NCBI GenBank assembly: GCA_036675475.1
Contig: JAKFEY010000021.1
Coordinates: forward strand, 21,527 to 85,526
Source: JALYRV01 sp036675475
GTDB taxonomy: Bacteria > Acidobacteriota > Vicinamibacteria > Vicinamibacterales > SCN-69-37
Length of the DNA: 64,000 bases
Direction: 5' to 3'
Shown piece by piece: positions 21,144 to 31,000 of this stretch. Positions within the stretch are counted from its first letter, which is position 1. Each line of letters opens with the position of its first letter. The notes beneath the pieces were generated by a model that had not been told where the DNA came from, ran no database searches, and saw only the letters and a list, made by a program, of their open reading frames with translations. Both the position numbers and the translations under genes were made by a program.

Positions 21144-21996
21144 CGTCGACATAGTCGACGCCTTCGTCCCCGAGGCGATTGCGCATGACGTCAATCGCTT
21201 CGGGGTTCTCGTCGACGAGCACGAAGCGGCGGCCGAGCGCGCGCGCGACGGCGCCGGTGGTGCCGCTGCCTGCGAAGAAATCCAGCACGCGATCGCCCGG
21301 CTTCGTCGACGCGCCGATCATGCGGCGCAGCAGGCCCTCCGGCTTCTGCGTGGGATAGCCGGTCTTCTCTTTCCCGGTCGGCGAGACGATGGTGTGCCAC
21401 CACACGTCGGTGGGCAGCTTGCCGCGCGCGGCTTTCTCAGCCGTCACCAGCCCCGGCGCCATGTAGGGCTCGCGATCGACCGCCGACGCATCGAACCAGT
21501 ACTGCGACGCGTCTTTCACATACACAAGAACCGTGTCGTGTTTCGCGGGCCACTTGCGCGTGGCGCGCGCGCCGTAGTCGTAGGCCCAGATGATCTCGTT
21601 GAGAAAACAGTCGCGCCCGAAGATGCCGTCGAGCATCACCTTGGCATAGTGCACCTCGCGGTAGTCGAGATGCAGGTAGAACGTGCCCGACGGCGCGAGC
21701 AGCCGGCGCGCCTCGTGCAGCTTCGGCTCGAGAAACGCGAGGTAGTCGTCGAAGGCATCGCCGTACGCGCGCGAGGCGGTCACGGTGGTTGCGTAGGTGT
21801 GCCCCTTGAACCCCACGCGATCGCCCGCATCGTCCCGCGCGGTCGCGAGGGTCCGGCGCGTCTGCGTGCGGCCGGTGTTGAAGGGCGGATCGATGTAGAT
21901 CATCTGGAACGACGCGTCTGGCAGCGACGGCAGCACGTCGCCGTTGTCGGCGAGCACCACCCAGTCGCTGTCGCGCGTGAGATCCAGGTCGATCAT
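21100..21996 (-). CDS. Solitary site-specific DNA methyltransferase (beta class)
   Basis: 298 residues of the N6-adenine/N4-cytosine methyltransferase family. The catalytic motif DPPFNTG (D36-F39) precedes the SAM-binding motif LDFFAGSGTTG (about 239-249), the order of the beta class. Conserved body segments include TFYLHLDYREVHYAKVMLD and NEIIWAYDYGAR. No restriction endonuclease or specificity subunit is adjacent, so it is an orphan, perhaps epigenetic, enzyme; target site unknown. Its ATG overlaps the parC stop (ATGA), implying coupled translation. Confidence 0.9.
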   Translation of the reverse strand: MIDLDLTRDSDWVVLADNGDVLPSLPDASFQMIYIDPPFNTGRTQTRRTLATARDDAGDRVGFKGHTYATTVTASRAYGDAFDDYLAFLEPKLHEARRLLAPSGTFYLHLDYREVHYAKVMLDGIFGRDCFLNEIIWAYDYGARATRKWPAKHDTVLVYVKDASQYWFDASAVDREPYMAPGLVTAEKAARGKLPTDVWWHTIVSPTGKEKTGYPTQKPEGLLRRMIGASTKPGDRVLDFFAGSGTTGAVARALGRRFVLVDENPEAIDVMRNRLGDEGVDYVDARPAPSTDRSAGSR

Positions 21997-24407
21997 GAGC
22001 CGTCGAATGACGGCGGCACGTCAGGCGGCTGAGGCACGACGCGCACGAACTGGCCGCGCTGCAGCAGCTCGCGGCCGCGGCCGCCGCGGCTCGTCACTTC
22101 GTACTTGGCGGTGCTGATGGTCTGCTCGGCGCCGCGCGTGGTCTCGACCACCATCAGGTCGCGATCGCCCTTCGACGCCATGAACCCCAGCACCCGGTCA
22201 TCGTCTTTCGCCAGCTTGATGAGGATGACGCCGCGGCCGGGGCCCGACAGGAAGTTCACCTCGTCGGCCTTGCACAGCAGCGCGCGCGCCTGGCGCGTGG
22301 CGACGATCACCGTTTCGTCGCCGGTCACCATCTCGACGTTGATGACCTCGTGGCCGTCCGGCACGCGGGCGAAGCGGCGGCCGGCGCGGGTGCTCGCCTC
22401 GACGAAGGGTTCCACCGAGAACCGCAGGCTGTAGCCGTCGCTCGTGACGGCCATGGCGTGCAGGGGCGGCGCGTCCCCTTCCTTCTTCGCGGTGATGTGC
22501 TTCGCCACGCGCGGATCCAGGCTCTGGGCCGCCACGACGCGTTCCCCATCCTTGAACTTGAACAGCCGCTGAATCGGCTCGCCGTGGCCCGTCGAGGCCG
22601 GGATATCCACGATGCGCGCGGTGTAGGCGGTGCCGAAATTGGTGAAGAAGACCACGGTGGCGCGCGTGCTGCCGCCGACGGCCGCCAGCACCGTGTCGCC
22701 CTCACGCAGCCGCGTGGTCGACAGATCCTTCACTTCCTTCTGGCGCTTCACCCATCCGTCGCGCGTGACGATCACGACGTTGTCTTCTTCGACGATGAAG
22801 TCTTCGGCCGTGTATTCGGCCTCGCCCTCGTCGCTCGAGATTTCGGTGCGGCGCTTGTCCGTCTTCGGATCGCCGTACTTCTGCCGTACCTGCTCGATCT
22901 CGATCTTGACGATGTCCCAGCGGCTCGACTCGTCCTTCAGCAGCGCCGTGATTTCGCGCGCGCGGCGGCGCCGCTCCGCGAGCTCCTTCTGGATGACCAG
23001 GATTTCGAGGCGCGCCAGGCGGTAGATCTTCAGCTCGAGGATCGCGTCGGTCTGTTCGGCGTCGAGCGCGAACTTCGACATGATCTTCTCGGCCGCGTCG
23101 GCCTTGCCGTCGGACTTGCGGACGATCTTCAGAATTTCGTCGAGCGCGTCGAAGACCTTCTCGAAGCCTTCGAGAATATGCATGCGCGTCTTGAGCGCAT
23201 TCAACTCGTGCTCGAGACGCTTCGTGACGACGTCGAGGCGGAAGTGGAGGAAGTGCCAGAGAATCTCGTGCAGCGACAGCCGCTTCGGCGCGCCGACGAA
23301 CTCGTTCTCGGTCGGCTCGAGGCACGTCAGGTTGACCGGGAAGCTGGTCTGGAGCGGCGTGTTCTTGTACAGATACGCCATCACCATCCGCTCGTCCGCG
23401 TCTTTCTTCAACTCCAGCGCAATCCGCACATCGTCGGTCGAGACGTCCTTGACGTCGACCAGCGGCGGCAGCTTGCGTGAGAGCACGACGTCGGCGATGC
23501 GCTCGACGAGCGTGGCCTTGTTGGTGGCGTACGGGATGCTGGTGACGTAGATGGTCTTGCCCGTGCGGGTGGACGGCCCTTCTTCCCAGGTGCCGCGCAG
23601 GCGGATGGCGCCCTGCCCCGTCTTGTAAATCTGCTTCAGCTCGTCCTGGCTGTTGAGAATCTGGCCGCCGGTTGGAAAGTCGGGCCCTTTCACCCACTTG
23701 CACAGCTGCACGCTCGACAGCTCGGGATTTTCGATGAACTTGATGAGCGCGGTGCAGACTTCGTGCAGGTTGTGCGGCGGAATGCTCGTGGCCATGCCGA
23801 CCGCGATGCCGGTGGCGCCGTTGATCAGCAGATTGGGAATGCGCGACGGCAGAACGACCGGCTCGGTCTTGGTGCCGTCGAAGTTGGGCCGCATCGCCAC
23901 CGTGTCCTGCTCGAGCTCGCCGAGCAGCTCGTCGGAGATTCGCGCGAGGCGCGCCTCCGTATAGCGGTACGCTGCCGGATTGTCGCCGTCGAGCGAGCCG
24001 AAGTTTCCCGATCCGTCGACCAGCGGATATCTGAGCGAGAAGGCCTGCGCCATGCGCACCATGGCGTCGTAGACCGAGGCGTCGCCGTGCGGATGGTAGT
24101 TGCCGAGCACGGCGCCGACGACCGTGGCCGACTTGCGATGTTTCGCGTCGAACGTGAGGTTCTGCTGCCACATCGAATAGAGGATGCGGCGCTGAACGGG
24201 CTTGAGGCCGTCGCGCACGTCCGGCAGCGCGCGTGACGTGATGACCGAAAGCGCGTAATTGAGGTACCGCTCCTGCGCCGCTTCGTGCAGAGCGACGGCT
24301 TCGACGATGCCGGCGCCGCTGCCGCCGTCGCCGCCGCGTTTCGCGCCGGCCGGCGGGGCTTCCATGTGATCGAAAAGGGAGTCGGACTTCGGTTTACGGC
24401 GAGCCAT
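21993..24407 (-). CDS. parC: Type IIA topoisomerase A subunit, probably topoisomerase IV ParC
   Basis: 804 residues. The breakage-reunion domain has YALSVITSRALPDVRDGLKP and the active-site tyrosine Y149 in AAYRYTEARL; DGDNPAAYRYTE is typical. A coiled-coil tower (about 440-480) is followed by a C-terminal propeller-like region (DNVVIVTRDGWVKRQKEV). The GyrA-box QRRGGKG is not found where expected; only SRGGRGRE occurs near the end, hence ParC rather than GyrA. An acidic/Gly-rich 38-residue N-terminal extension is present. It is cotranscribed with the DNA methyltransferase; TACACT lies nine bases upstream of its ATG. Confidence 0.85.
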   Translation of the reverse strand: MARRKPKSDSLFDHMEAPPAGAKRGGDGGSGAGIVEAVALHEAAQERYLNYALSVITSRALPDVRDGLKPVQRRILYSMWQQNLTFDAKHRKSATVVGAVLGNYHPHGDASVYDAMVRMAQAFSLRYPLVDGSGNFGSLDGDNPAAYRYTEARLARISDELLGELEQDTVAMRPNFDGTKTEPVVLPSRIPNLLINGATGIAVGMATSIPPHNLHEVCTALIKFIENPELSSVQLCKWVKGPDFPTGGQILNSQDELKQIYKTGQGAIRLRGTWEEGPSTRTGKTIYVTSIPYATNKATLVERIADVVLSRKLPPLVDVKDVSTDDVRIALELKKDADERMVMAYLYKNTPLQTSFPVNLTCLEPTENEFVGAPKRLSLHEILWHFLHFRLDVVTKRLEHELNALKTRMHILEGFEKVFDALDEILKIVRKSDGKADAAEKIMSKFALDAEQTDAILELKIYRLARLEILVIQKELAERRRRAREITALLKDESSRWDIVKIEIEQVRQKYGDPKTDKRRTEISSDEGEAEYTAEDFIVEEDNVVIVTRDGWVKRQKEVKDLSTTRLREGDTVLAAVGGSTRATVVFFTNFGTAYTARIVDIPASTGHGEPIQRLFKFKDGERVVAAQSLDPRVAKHITAKKEGDAPPLHAMAVTSDGYSLRFSVEPFVEASTRAGRRFARVPDGHEVINVEMVTGDETVIVATRQARALLCKADEVNFLSGPGRGVILIKLAKDDDRVLGFMASKGDRDLMVVETTRGAEQTISTAKYEVTSRGGRGRELLQRGQFVRVVPQPPDVPPSFDGS

Positions 24408-24461
24408 GCGTGAAGAAGTGTAAACCAGCTGCCAACCTGCTGTAGGCTACCCCTCGATTCC

Positions 24462-25721
24462 ATGGCCATCAATACGCCCCGGCAAGTGCTGTTTGCCAGC
24501 CTCATTGGCACCACCATCGAGTTCTTCGATTTCTACATTTACGCGACGGCAGCCGTGCTGGTGTTTCCCCGGCTCTTCTTTCCGAGCACGGATCCAACCG
24601 CCGCCACGCTGGCGTCGCTCGCGACGTTCGCGCTGGCGTTCGTGGCGCGGCCGATTGGCTCGGCGCTGTTCGGCCATTTCGGCGATCGTGTGGGACGCAA
24701 GACGACGCTGGTGGCGGCGCTGCTGACGATGGGGCTGTCGACGGTGGTGATCGGCATGCTGCCGACCTATGCGTCGATCGGCATCGCGGCGCCCGCCCTG
24801 CTCGCGCTGTGCCGCGTGGGCCAGGGCCTGGGTCTCGGGGGCGAATGGGGCGGCGCGGTGCTGCTGGCCGTCGAAAACGCGCCCGAAGGCAAGCGCGCGT
24901 GGTACGGCATGTTTCCCCAGCTGGGCGCGCCGCTGGGGTTCTTTCTGTCAGGCGGGGTGTTCCTGCTCCTGTCACAATGGCTGACCAACGAGCAGTTCTT
25001 TGCGTACGGGTGGCGCATTCCGTTTCTGGCGAGCGCGGTGCTGGTGTTCGTGGGCCTCTACGTGCGGCTGTCGATCACCGAGACGCCGATCTTCCAGGAG
25101 GCGGCGACGCGGCACGAGCGCGTGAAGGTGCCGATGCTGGCGGTGTTTCGCGATCACCCGCGCACGCTCTTCCTCGGCATCCTGATTTCGCTGTCGGCGT
25201 TCGTGTTGTTCTATTTCATGACGGTGTTCGCGCTGTCGTGGGGCACGTCGAGGCTGGGCTACACGCGCGAGACGTTCCTGCTGCTGCAGCTGGTGGCGAT
25301 CCTCTTTTTCGCGCTGACGATCCCGATGTCGGCGGTGGTCGCGGATCGCGGGCGGCGGGCGACGGCCATCTGGGTCAACGCGGGGATTGCGGTGTTCGGC
25401 CTCGTGATGGCGCCCATGTTCCTGGCCGGCACCATCGGGGCCGTCTCGATGATGATCGTGGGCATGGCGCTCATCGGCATGGTGTACGGGCCGCTGGGCA
25501 CGCTGCTCTCGGAGCTGTTTCCGACCAACGTGCGCTACAGCGGCACGTCGCTGGCGTTCAATCTCTCGGGCATCTTCGGCGCGTCACTCGCGCCCTACAT
25601 CGCCACGTATCTGGCCACCACCTACGGCCTGCAGTACGTCGGCTATTACCTGTCGGCCGCGGCGCTGCTCACCCTCGTGGGCCTGCTGTCGGTGCACGAA
25701 ACAAAGGACGAGGCGCTCTAG
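24462..25721 (+). CDS. MFS transporter, metabolite:H+ symporter (MHS) type
   Basis: 419 residues with twelve predicted membrane helices. Signature segments match the MHS branch (ShiA/ProP/KgtP-like): GTTIEFFDFYIYATAAVLVFP at the start, GHFGDRVGRKTTL in the loop after helix 2, and RVGQGLGLGGEWGGAVLL. It probably moves an organic acid or similar solute with protons; the substrate cannot be read from sequence. It is divergent from parC (54 bases). A 14-base palindrome, GAGGGGCGCCCCTC (25721-25734), separates it from the next gene. Confidence 0.9.
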   Translation: MAINTPRQVLFASLIGTTIEFFDFYIYATAAVLVFPRLFFPSTDPTAATLASLATFALAFVARPIGSALFGHFGDRVGRKTTLVAALLTMGLSTVVIGMLPTYASIGIAAPALLALCRVGQGLGLGGEWGGAVLLAVENAPEGKRAWYGMFPQLGAPLGFFLSGGVFLLLSQWLTNEQFFAYGWRIPFLASAVLVFVGLYVRLSITETPIFQEAATRHERVKVPMLAVFRDHPRTLFLGILISLSAFVLFYFMTVFALSWGTSRLGYTRETFLLLQLVAILFFALTIPMSAVVADRGRRATAIWVNAGIAVFGLVMAPMFLAGTIGAVSMMIVGMALIGMVYGPLGTLLSELFPTNVRYSGTSLAFNLSGIFGASLAPYIATYLATTYGLQYVGYYLSAAALLTLVGLLSVHETKDEAL

Positions 25722-25736
25722 AGGGGCGCCCCTCCG

Positions 25737-27371
25737 ATGATCAGGCGCATCTGGTGGGTCGCGGCCGCATATGCCGCGCTGACGCTCACCCTGACCTGGC
25801 CGCTCGTGATTCGCGGGTGGGATCATCAGCTGGGCGGCGGGGCCGACCCCTGGCTCTTCATCTGGACGATCGGCTGGAACGTGCACGCGTTCACGCACGC
25901 GCCCTGGGCGATCTTCGACGCCAACATCTTCTATCCGCACCCCAACACGCTTGCCTACAGCGAGCATCTGATTGGCCCGGCGCTGATTGCGGCGCCGGCC
26001 GTCTGGATCACCGGCAACGCCGTGCTCGGCACGAATGTCGCGGCGGGCGTGTCCGTGTTTCTCTGCGCGCTGGGTGGGTACTTCCTGGGACGGCGGCTGG
26101 GGTTCTCACGCCCGGCCGCGTTCCTGTGCGGGCTCATCTTCGCGTTCACGCCGCCGCGATTCGGGCGCATCTATCAACTGCACCAGACCGCAATTTACTT
26201 CGTGCCGTTCGCGCTGGGTTTTCTCTACACCTATCTGCGCGACGGCCGCGCGCGCGACCTGCGTTGGGCGGCGGCCATGCTGTCGCTGCAGGCCCTCACG
26301 TCGGGTCATGGCACGGCGCTGCTGCTGCTCGGCGCCGTCATCACGATCGCGCACCATCTGCTGACAGGCGGCCGTGTGGAATGGCGCACGCGCGTGCGCG
26401 ACACGGGCCTCACGGGACTGCTGCTGCTCCTGCCCACCGTGCTGCTCTTCATCCCTTACTGGCGGGCGCGGCAGCAGGCCGGTCTCGTGCGCGCGCTCGA
26501 CGATGTCGGGGTGACAGGCTCGAGCTGGCTGGCCACGACCTCGCGCGTCGATGCGTGGCTCGTGTCGCAGCTTCCGGCGTGGCCGTGGCTGCAGGCCGAA
26601 CCGGACGTCGCGCTGTTCCCTGGCATCAGCGTGCTGCTGCTGGCCGCCGCCGGCGTTGCCGCCGCGCGCCGGTCGCGCATCGTGTGGCTGTTCCTGCCCG
26701 TGCTGCTCGTCACGATCTGGCTGACGATTGGGCCGCCGTTCGGTCTCTGGCAGTTCGTCTACCAGGTGCCCGGCCTCAGCTTCATCCGCGTGCCCTCGCG
26801 CTTCATGCTGCTCGGCATGCTGGCGCTGGCGGCGCTGGCGGCGCTCGGCTTCGAACGTCTCGCCGCCCGGCTGCCGCGCAGAGAGTTGATGGCGGTGACG
26901 ATGACCGTGACGGCGCTGCTCGTGATCGAGTTCGCGTCGCTGCCGCTCGACCTCCGCCTGCACCACATCAAGCCGTACGCCATCGACCGCTGGCTTGACA
27001 CGCTTCCGAAACCCTTCTCTCTCGTCGAACTCCCCGTGCCGCAGTCGTCGCTGAAACCGCTGGTCGTGCGGCGTCACGCCGAGTACATGCTGCACTCGAT
27101 GGCGCACTACCAGCCGATCGTGCAGGGCTACAGCGGCATTGAGCCGCCAGGCTTCGAGGCGCTGGAACGCACGCTCATGCGCTTCCCCAATACGAACAGC
27201 CTCGACGCGCTTGCCGCCATGAACGTGACGTACGCGGTCGTGCACATGGACTATTTCCCGCCGGAACTGATTGAATACGCGGAGGCAGGCCTCGATCGGT
27301 TCGAGGCGGATGGCCGGCTTCGGCTGGTGCACACGGAAGGCGCGGGGCGGGTGTATGCGATTGTTCGTTAG
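25737..27371 (+). CDS. GT-C-type polytopic membrane protein
   Basis: 544 residues with about eleven membrane helices in the first 410 residues and a soluble C-terminal part. An early lumenal acidic segment, RGWDHQLGGGADPWLFIWT, and FYPHPNTLAYSEH match the pattern of GT-C fold glycosyltransferase relatives that use polyprenyl-phosphate sugars. Sugar and acceptor are unknown. It starts 15 bases after the transporter gene; its last 17 bases overlap the start of the next gene. Confidence 0.7.
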   Translation: MIRRIWWVAAAYAALTLTLTWPLVIRGWDHQLGGGADPWLFIWTIGWNVHAFTHAPWAIFDANIFYPHPNTLAYSEHLIGPALIAAPAVWITGNAVLGTNVAAGVSVFLCALGGYFLGRRLGFSRPAAFLCGLIFAFTPPRFGRIYQLHQTAIYFVPFALGFLYTYLRDGRARDLRWAAAMLSLQALTSGHGTALLLLGAVITIAHHLLTGGRVEWRTRVRDTGLTGLLLLLPTVLLFIPYWRARQQAGLVRALDDVGVTGSSWLATTSRVDAWLVSQLPAWPWLQAEPDVALFPGISVLLLAAAGVAAARRSRIVWLFLPVLLVTIWLTIGPPFGLWQFVYQVPGLSFIRVPSRFMLLGMLALAALAALGFERLAARLPRRELMAVTMTVTALLVIEFASLPLDLRLHHIKPYAIDRWLDTLPKPFSLVELPVPQSSLKPLVVRRHAEYMLHSMAHYQPIVQGYSGIEPPGFEALERTLMRFPNTNSLDALAAMNVTYAVVHMDYFPPELIEYAEAGLDRFEADGRLRLVHTEGAGRVYAIVR

Positions 27372-28077
27372 CGCGGTGCTGCTCGGGGCGGCGATGCTGC
27401 AGGGCGTGCCGGCGATCAGCGAACCGGTATGGGCCAAGGCCGACACCTTCTGGTTTCGCAAGAGCGTGCCCGGCGGCAACGTGTGGCTGAACGTCGACGC
27501 GAAGCACGGCGCGAAGTCGCCGCTGTTCGATCACCAGCGCCTCGCCATCGAGCTCAACCTCCGCACCGGCTACGAGTTCACGCCGCTTACGCTGCCGTTC
27601 GCCGACCCGGCCGCACGCTTCACGGTGAAGTACGACGGCTCGAACGCCTACATCCAGGAAGGCGCAATGGCGGTGGAGTTCGTGCTCGACGGCTATCCGT
27701 GGCGGTGCGATCTGCAGATCAAGTGGGACTGGAACAAGGTGCCGCCGACCGATTACGAATGCAAGCCCGCAGGTTCACGGGGTTCGACACGTTCGACGGG
27801 TTCGACCAGTTCGGGTTCTCTGTCGCCTGATGGGAAATGGGAAGCGTTTGTGCAGAGCTCCAACGTCGCCGTGCGGCCCGCCGGGGGCGGCACCGTGAAG
27901 ATGCTCACCACCGACGGGAAGCCGGGCGAGGCGTACGATGCGGGCTCGCTGCGCTGGTCCGCCGATTCGCGGACGCTCTCCGCGTACCGGCTCAACGCGG
28001 CGATCTGGGAGGCGGACGGCGTGAGCGGCAACGTCGAGAAATTCATCGCGGCCGTCACGCTCACGCCAACCCGCTAG
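27355..28077 (+). pseudogene. Truncated DPP4/S9B peptidase: N-terminal propeller fragment only
   Basis: 240 residues: signal peptide (MRLFVSAVLLGAAMLQG), about 110 residues resembling the prodomain of acidobacterial S9 peptidases, a Gly/Ser/Thr repeat linker, then SPDGKWEAFVQSSNVAVRP and SLRWSADSRTLSAYRLN, typical of the first blades of the DPP4 propeller. It then stops: the rest of the propeller and the whole catalytic domain (about 500 residues) are missing. The stop abuts the convergent BNR gene with no intervening base. It could be a remnant or a re-used secreted domain; the reading frame is intact. Confidence 0.6.
27772..27816 (+). repeat. 9-base tandem repeat inside a coding sequence
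   Basis: Five imperfect copies of a 9-base unit close to GGTTCGACA (27772, 27781, 27790, 27799, 27808). They stay in frame and encode a Gly-Ser-Thr-Arg linker between prodomain and propeller fragment of the DPP4-like protein. Confidence 0.75.
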
Positions 28078-31000
28078 CTACTGCCCGCCGCCGGCAGGCG
28101 GCGGCAGCTTGTCGCTGATCGGGGTCACGCGGCCCGCGTGGGCCTTGTTGAACGCCTCGACATCCTGCATCAGCTTGTTGAAGTCCGTGCCCGCGGTCTC
28201 GAGCTGCTGCGAGAGATCGCGAAACACGTTCTGCGACGCCGCCGTCGGCCGGTACCCGACACCGCCGGCCACGTCGCTTGCCTGTCCGCCCACTTCGCCG
28301 AGCAGCCAGACGAGATTCAGGTACAGCTTGTACTTCTCGACGTACCACTTGTCGTCGCTGTGCATCTCGGTGCGCGACAGGTAGTGCAGCTCGGTGTCGT
28401 ACATCCGCTTGTAGATGGCGGCCAGCTGCTGATCGAGCTGCTTGTTGGACGCATGCTGCTTGCGCAGATCCTCCACCTGCATGCGCATGATCTCGATGCG
28501 GTTGATCTTGTCCACCGCTTCGTTCAGCGCGCTCACGATCTGCCGCTGCAGGTCGGTGCTCGCCAGCAGATCCTCGTCGGTCGACGGCAGCGTCACGTCG
28601 CGCAGCACCTCGAACGGCTGCGCGTGCTGCGTGCCCTTGTACGTCATGCGCACGGTATAGCTGCCCGGCGCCACGCGGGGCTGCCAGCGCTGCGACCCGA
28701 TGCCCCAGTGCGTGACCGGCCGCTCGCGCGCCGTCCATCGGCCCGCATCCCAGATGTACGGGTTGTCAGGCGGCACCGACCGCAGCACCGGCTGATTGGC
28801 CGAGGGGAACGTCATCGCCCACGACACGCGATTGAGCCCCTTCTTCGCGCCGTTGATCGTCTGCGTGTTGACCAGGCCGCCCTTGGCGTCGAGCACTTCG
28901 AGCGTGATCGGCGTCGTCTGATCGGCGCCAAGCGCGAAGACGAAATCCGCGTTGCCGCCCGCCGCCACGCGCGTGGCCGGCACGGGCTTGAGCAGCTGCA
29001 GATCGCCCTGGGCCGTGAGCGTGTCTTCGTTCTCGAGCGCCCACACGTCGCGCAGAATCCAGAGCCCGCGTCCGTAGGTGGCAATCGCCACTTCAGGCGC
29101 GTTCTTCGGCACTTCAATCCAGTTGACGGGCGCGGCCGGCAGCTTGTCCTTGAACTGCTTCCACGTCTTCCCGTCGTTCAGCGAATAGAAGAAGCCGTGC
29201 CCCGTGCCGGCAAACACCATGCCCTTGCGATGCGGGTTCTCCGCGATCGACAGCGTGTAGTCGAGCGGATGCCCCTTCGGCAGGTTGCCCGTGATGTTCG
29301 TCCACGTCTTCCCGAAGTCCGTCGTCTTATAGAGGTACGGGTCGCGGACGTCCATCAGGTGATAGTCCACGGCCATGTACGCGGTGCCGGGCTCGAAGTG
29401 CGAGGCATCGATGCGCCGCACCAGTCCGAGCGGAGGCATGCCGACGTTCTTCGACAGATCCGTGAAGGTCTTGCCCTCGTCGCGCGAGATCCACACCTTG
29501 CCGTCGTTGGTGCCGACCCAGACGACGCCCTTTTCGGTGCGCGACGGCGCAATCGCGGAAATCGTCGCGCCGTAGAACTGGCCGAGGTTGTCGCCGACGA
29601 CGCCGCCTGAGAACAGCACCAGGTTGGGATCGCCGGTCGAGAGATCGGGATGGAGTTCTTCCCAGGTCTGACCGCGGTCGCGCGTGCGGAACAAGGCCTG
29701 GCAGCCGAAGTACACCGAGTTGTCGAACCAGTCGATCGCCAGCGGCGGCGACCACTGGCAGCGATACTTCAAGCCGACCGGATCGCTGTCGAGCGTGTGC
29801 ATCCACGGGCTGACCGAGCGGCGCAGCCCGCTGTTCTCGTCGAACGTGGCCACATGCGCCGCGTAACAGGTGCCCCAGACGAACTTCGAGTTGTTCGGTT
29901 CGGGATAGGTGTATCCCGATTCGCACGACGGCATCGTCTCCTGCTCCGGGCCGGCAGGCGCGCCACCGCCGCGTCCGCCGCCTCGGCCGCCGCCGCGTCC
30001 AGCCGGCGCTGCCGGCGCCGGGGGCGGCGCATAGGACGGCACGTTGGAGGGCACGATCGGACGGTTGCTGGCAATGCGCATGCTGCCGTCATCCTGACGG
30101 TCGCTGTACACCCAGTACGGGCTGCGCTGATCGACGGTCACACGATACATCTGGCCGATCGGCAGCGACACACTCGTGTTGCCGGTGGGATTGCGCGGTG
30201 ATCCATAGATGCCCATGCCGCCGTCGCCGGTGACGATGTAGTGGCCGGCCATCGTGGGCGTGGTGTCCCACCAGATGTCGTGACAGTCGCCGCAGCCGCC
30301 GCCGCCGCTCTCCCAGATCTTGCCGCCGTCGCGCGAGCGCCACAGCGTGCTGTTGGCAACGAGCAAGTGATCCGGATCGTCGGGCGACACGCGCACGCGG
30401 ATGTAGTAGCCGGCGCGGCCGATCAGGCGGCGATCCCAGCTCACGTTCTTCCACGACTTGCCGCCGTCATCCGAGCGCCACATGGAGCCCTGCGCCTCGG
30501 ACTTGAGGCGCGTCTTCGATCCCCACGGCACGACGCCGTCGCTGCCGGTCTGGATCAGCGCATACATGCGGTTCGGGTCGGAGGGGGCAATGGCGACGTC
30601 CGTCTTGCCGTACGGCGATTTCGGCAGGCCCGGATCGGTAATCTTCGCGAACGTCCTGCCCGCATCGCGCGAGATGTAGATGCCGCTGCCCATGCCGCCG
30701 CTCTCGAGCACGTGCGTCTGCAGGAACATCTCCCACGTGCTCGCGATCACGACATTGGGATCCTTGTGCGCGATCTGCAGGCCCGAGCAGCCGGTCTTCT
30801 CGTCGACGAACAGCACGTGCTGCCACGTCTTGCCGCCGTCCTCGCTGCGGAACACGCCCCGCTCACGCTGCGGTCCGGTGGCGCGCCCCAGCGCGCAGGC
30901 CATCACGATGTTCTCGTTGGTGGGGTGAATGACGATGGTGCCGATGCGGCCGGTGGCCTCGAGGCCCATGCGCGTCCAGGTCTCGCCGGCATCGGTCGAT

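Noticed and set aside
21100..24407. Restriction-modification system around the DNA methyltransferase
   Set aside because: Neighbours are ParC and a VOC protein; no endonuclease or specificity subunit is present.
28138..29610. 490-codon open frame opposite the BNR protein gene
   Set aside because: Same reasoning: Asp-box repeats on the minus strand are unmistakable, while the plus-strand product is Arg/His/Val-rich without motifs.
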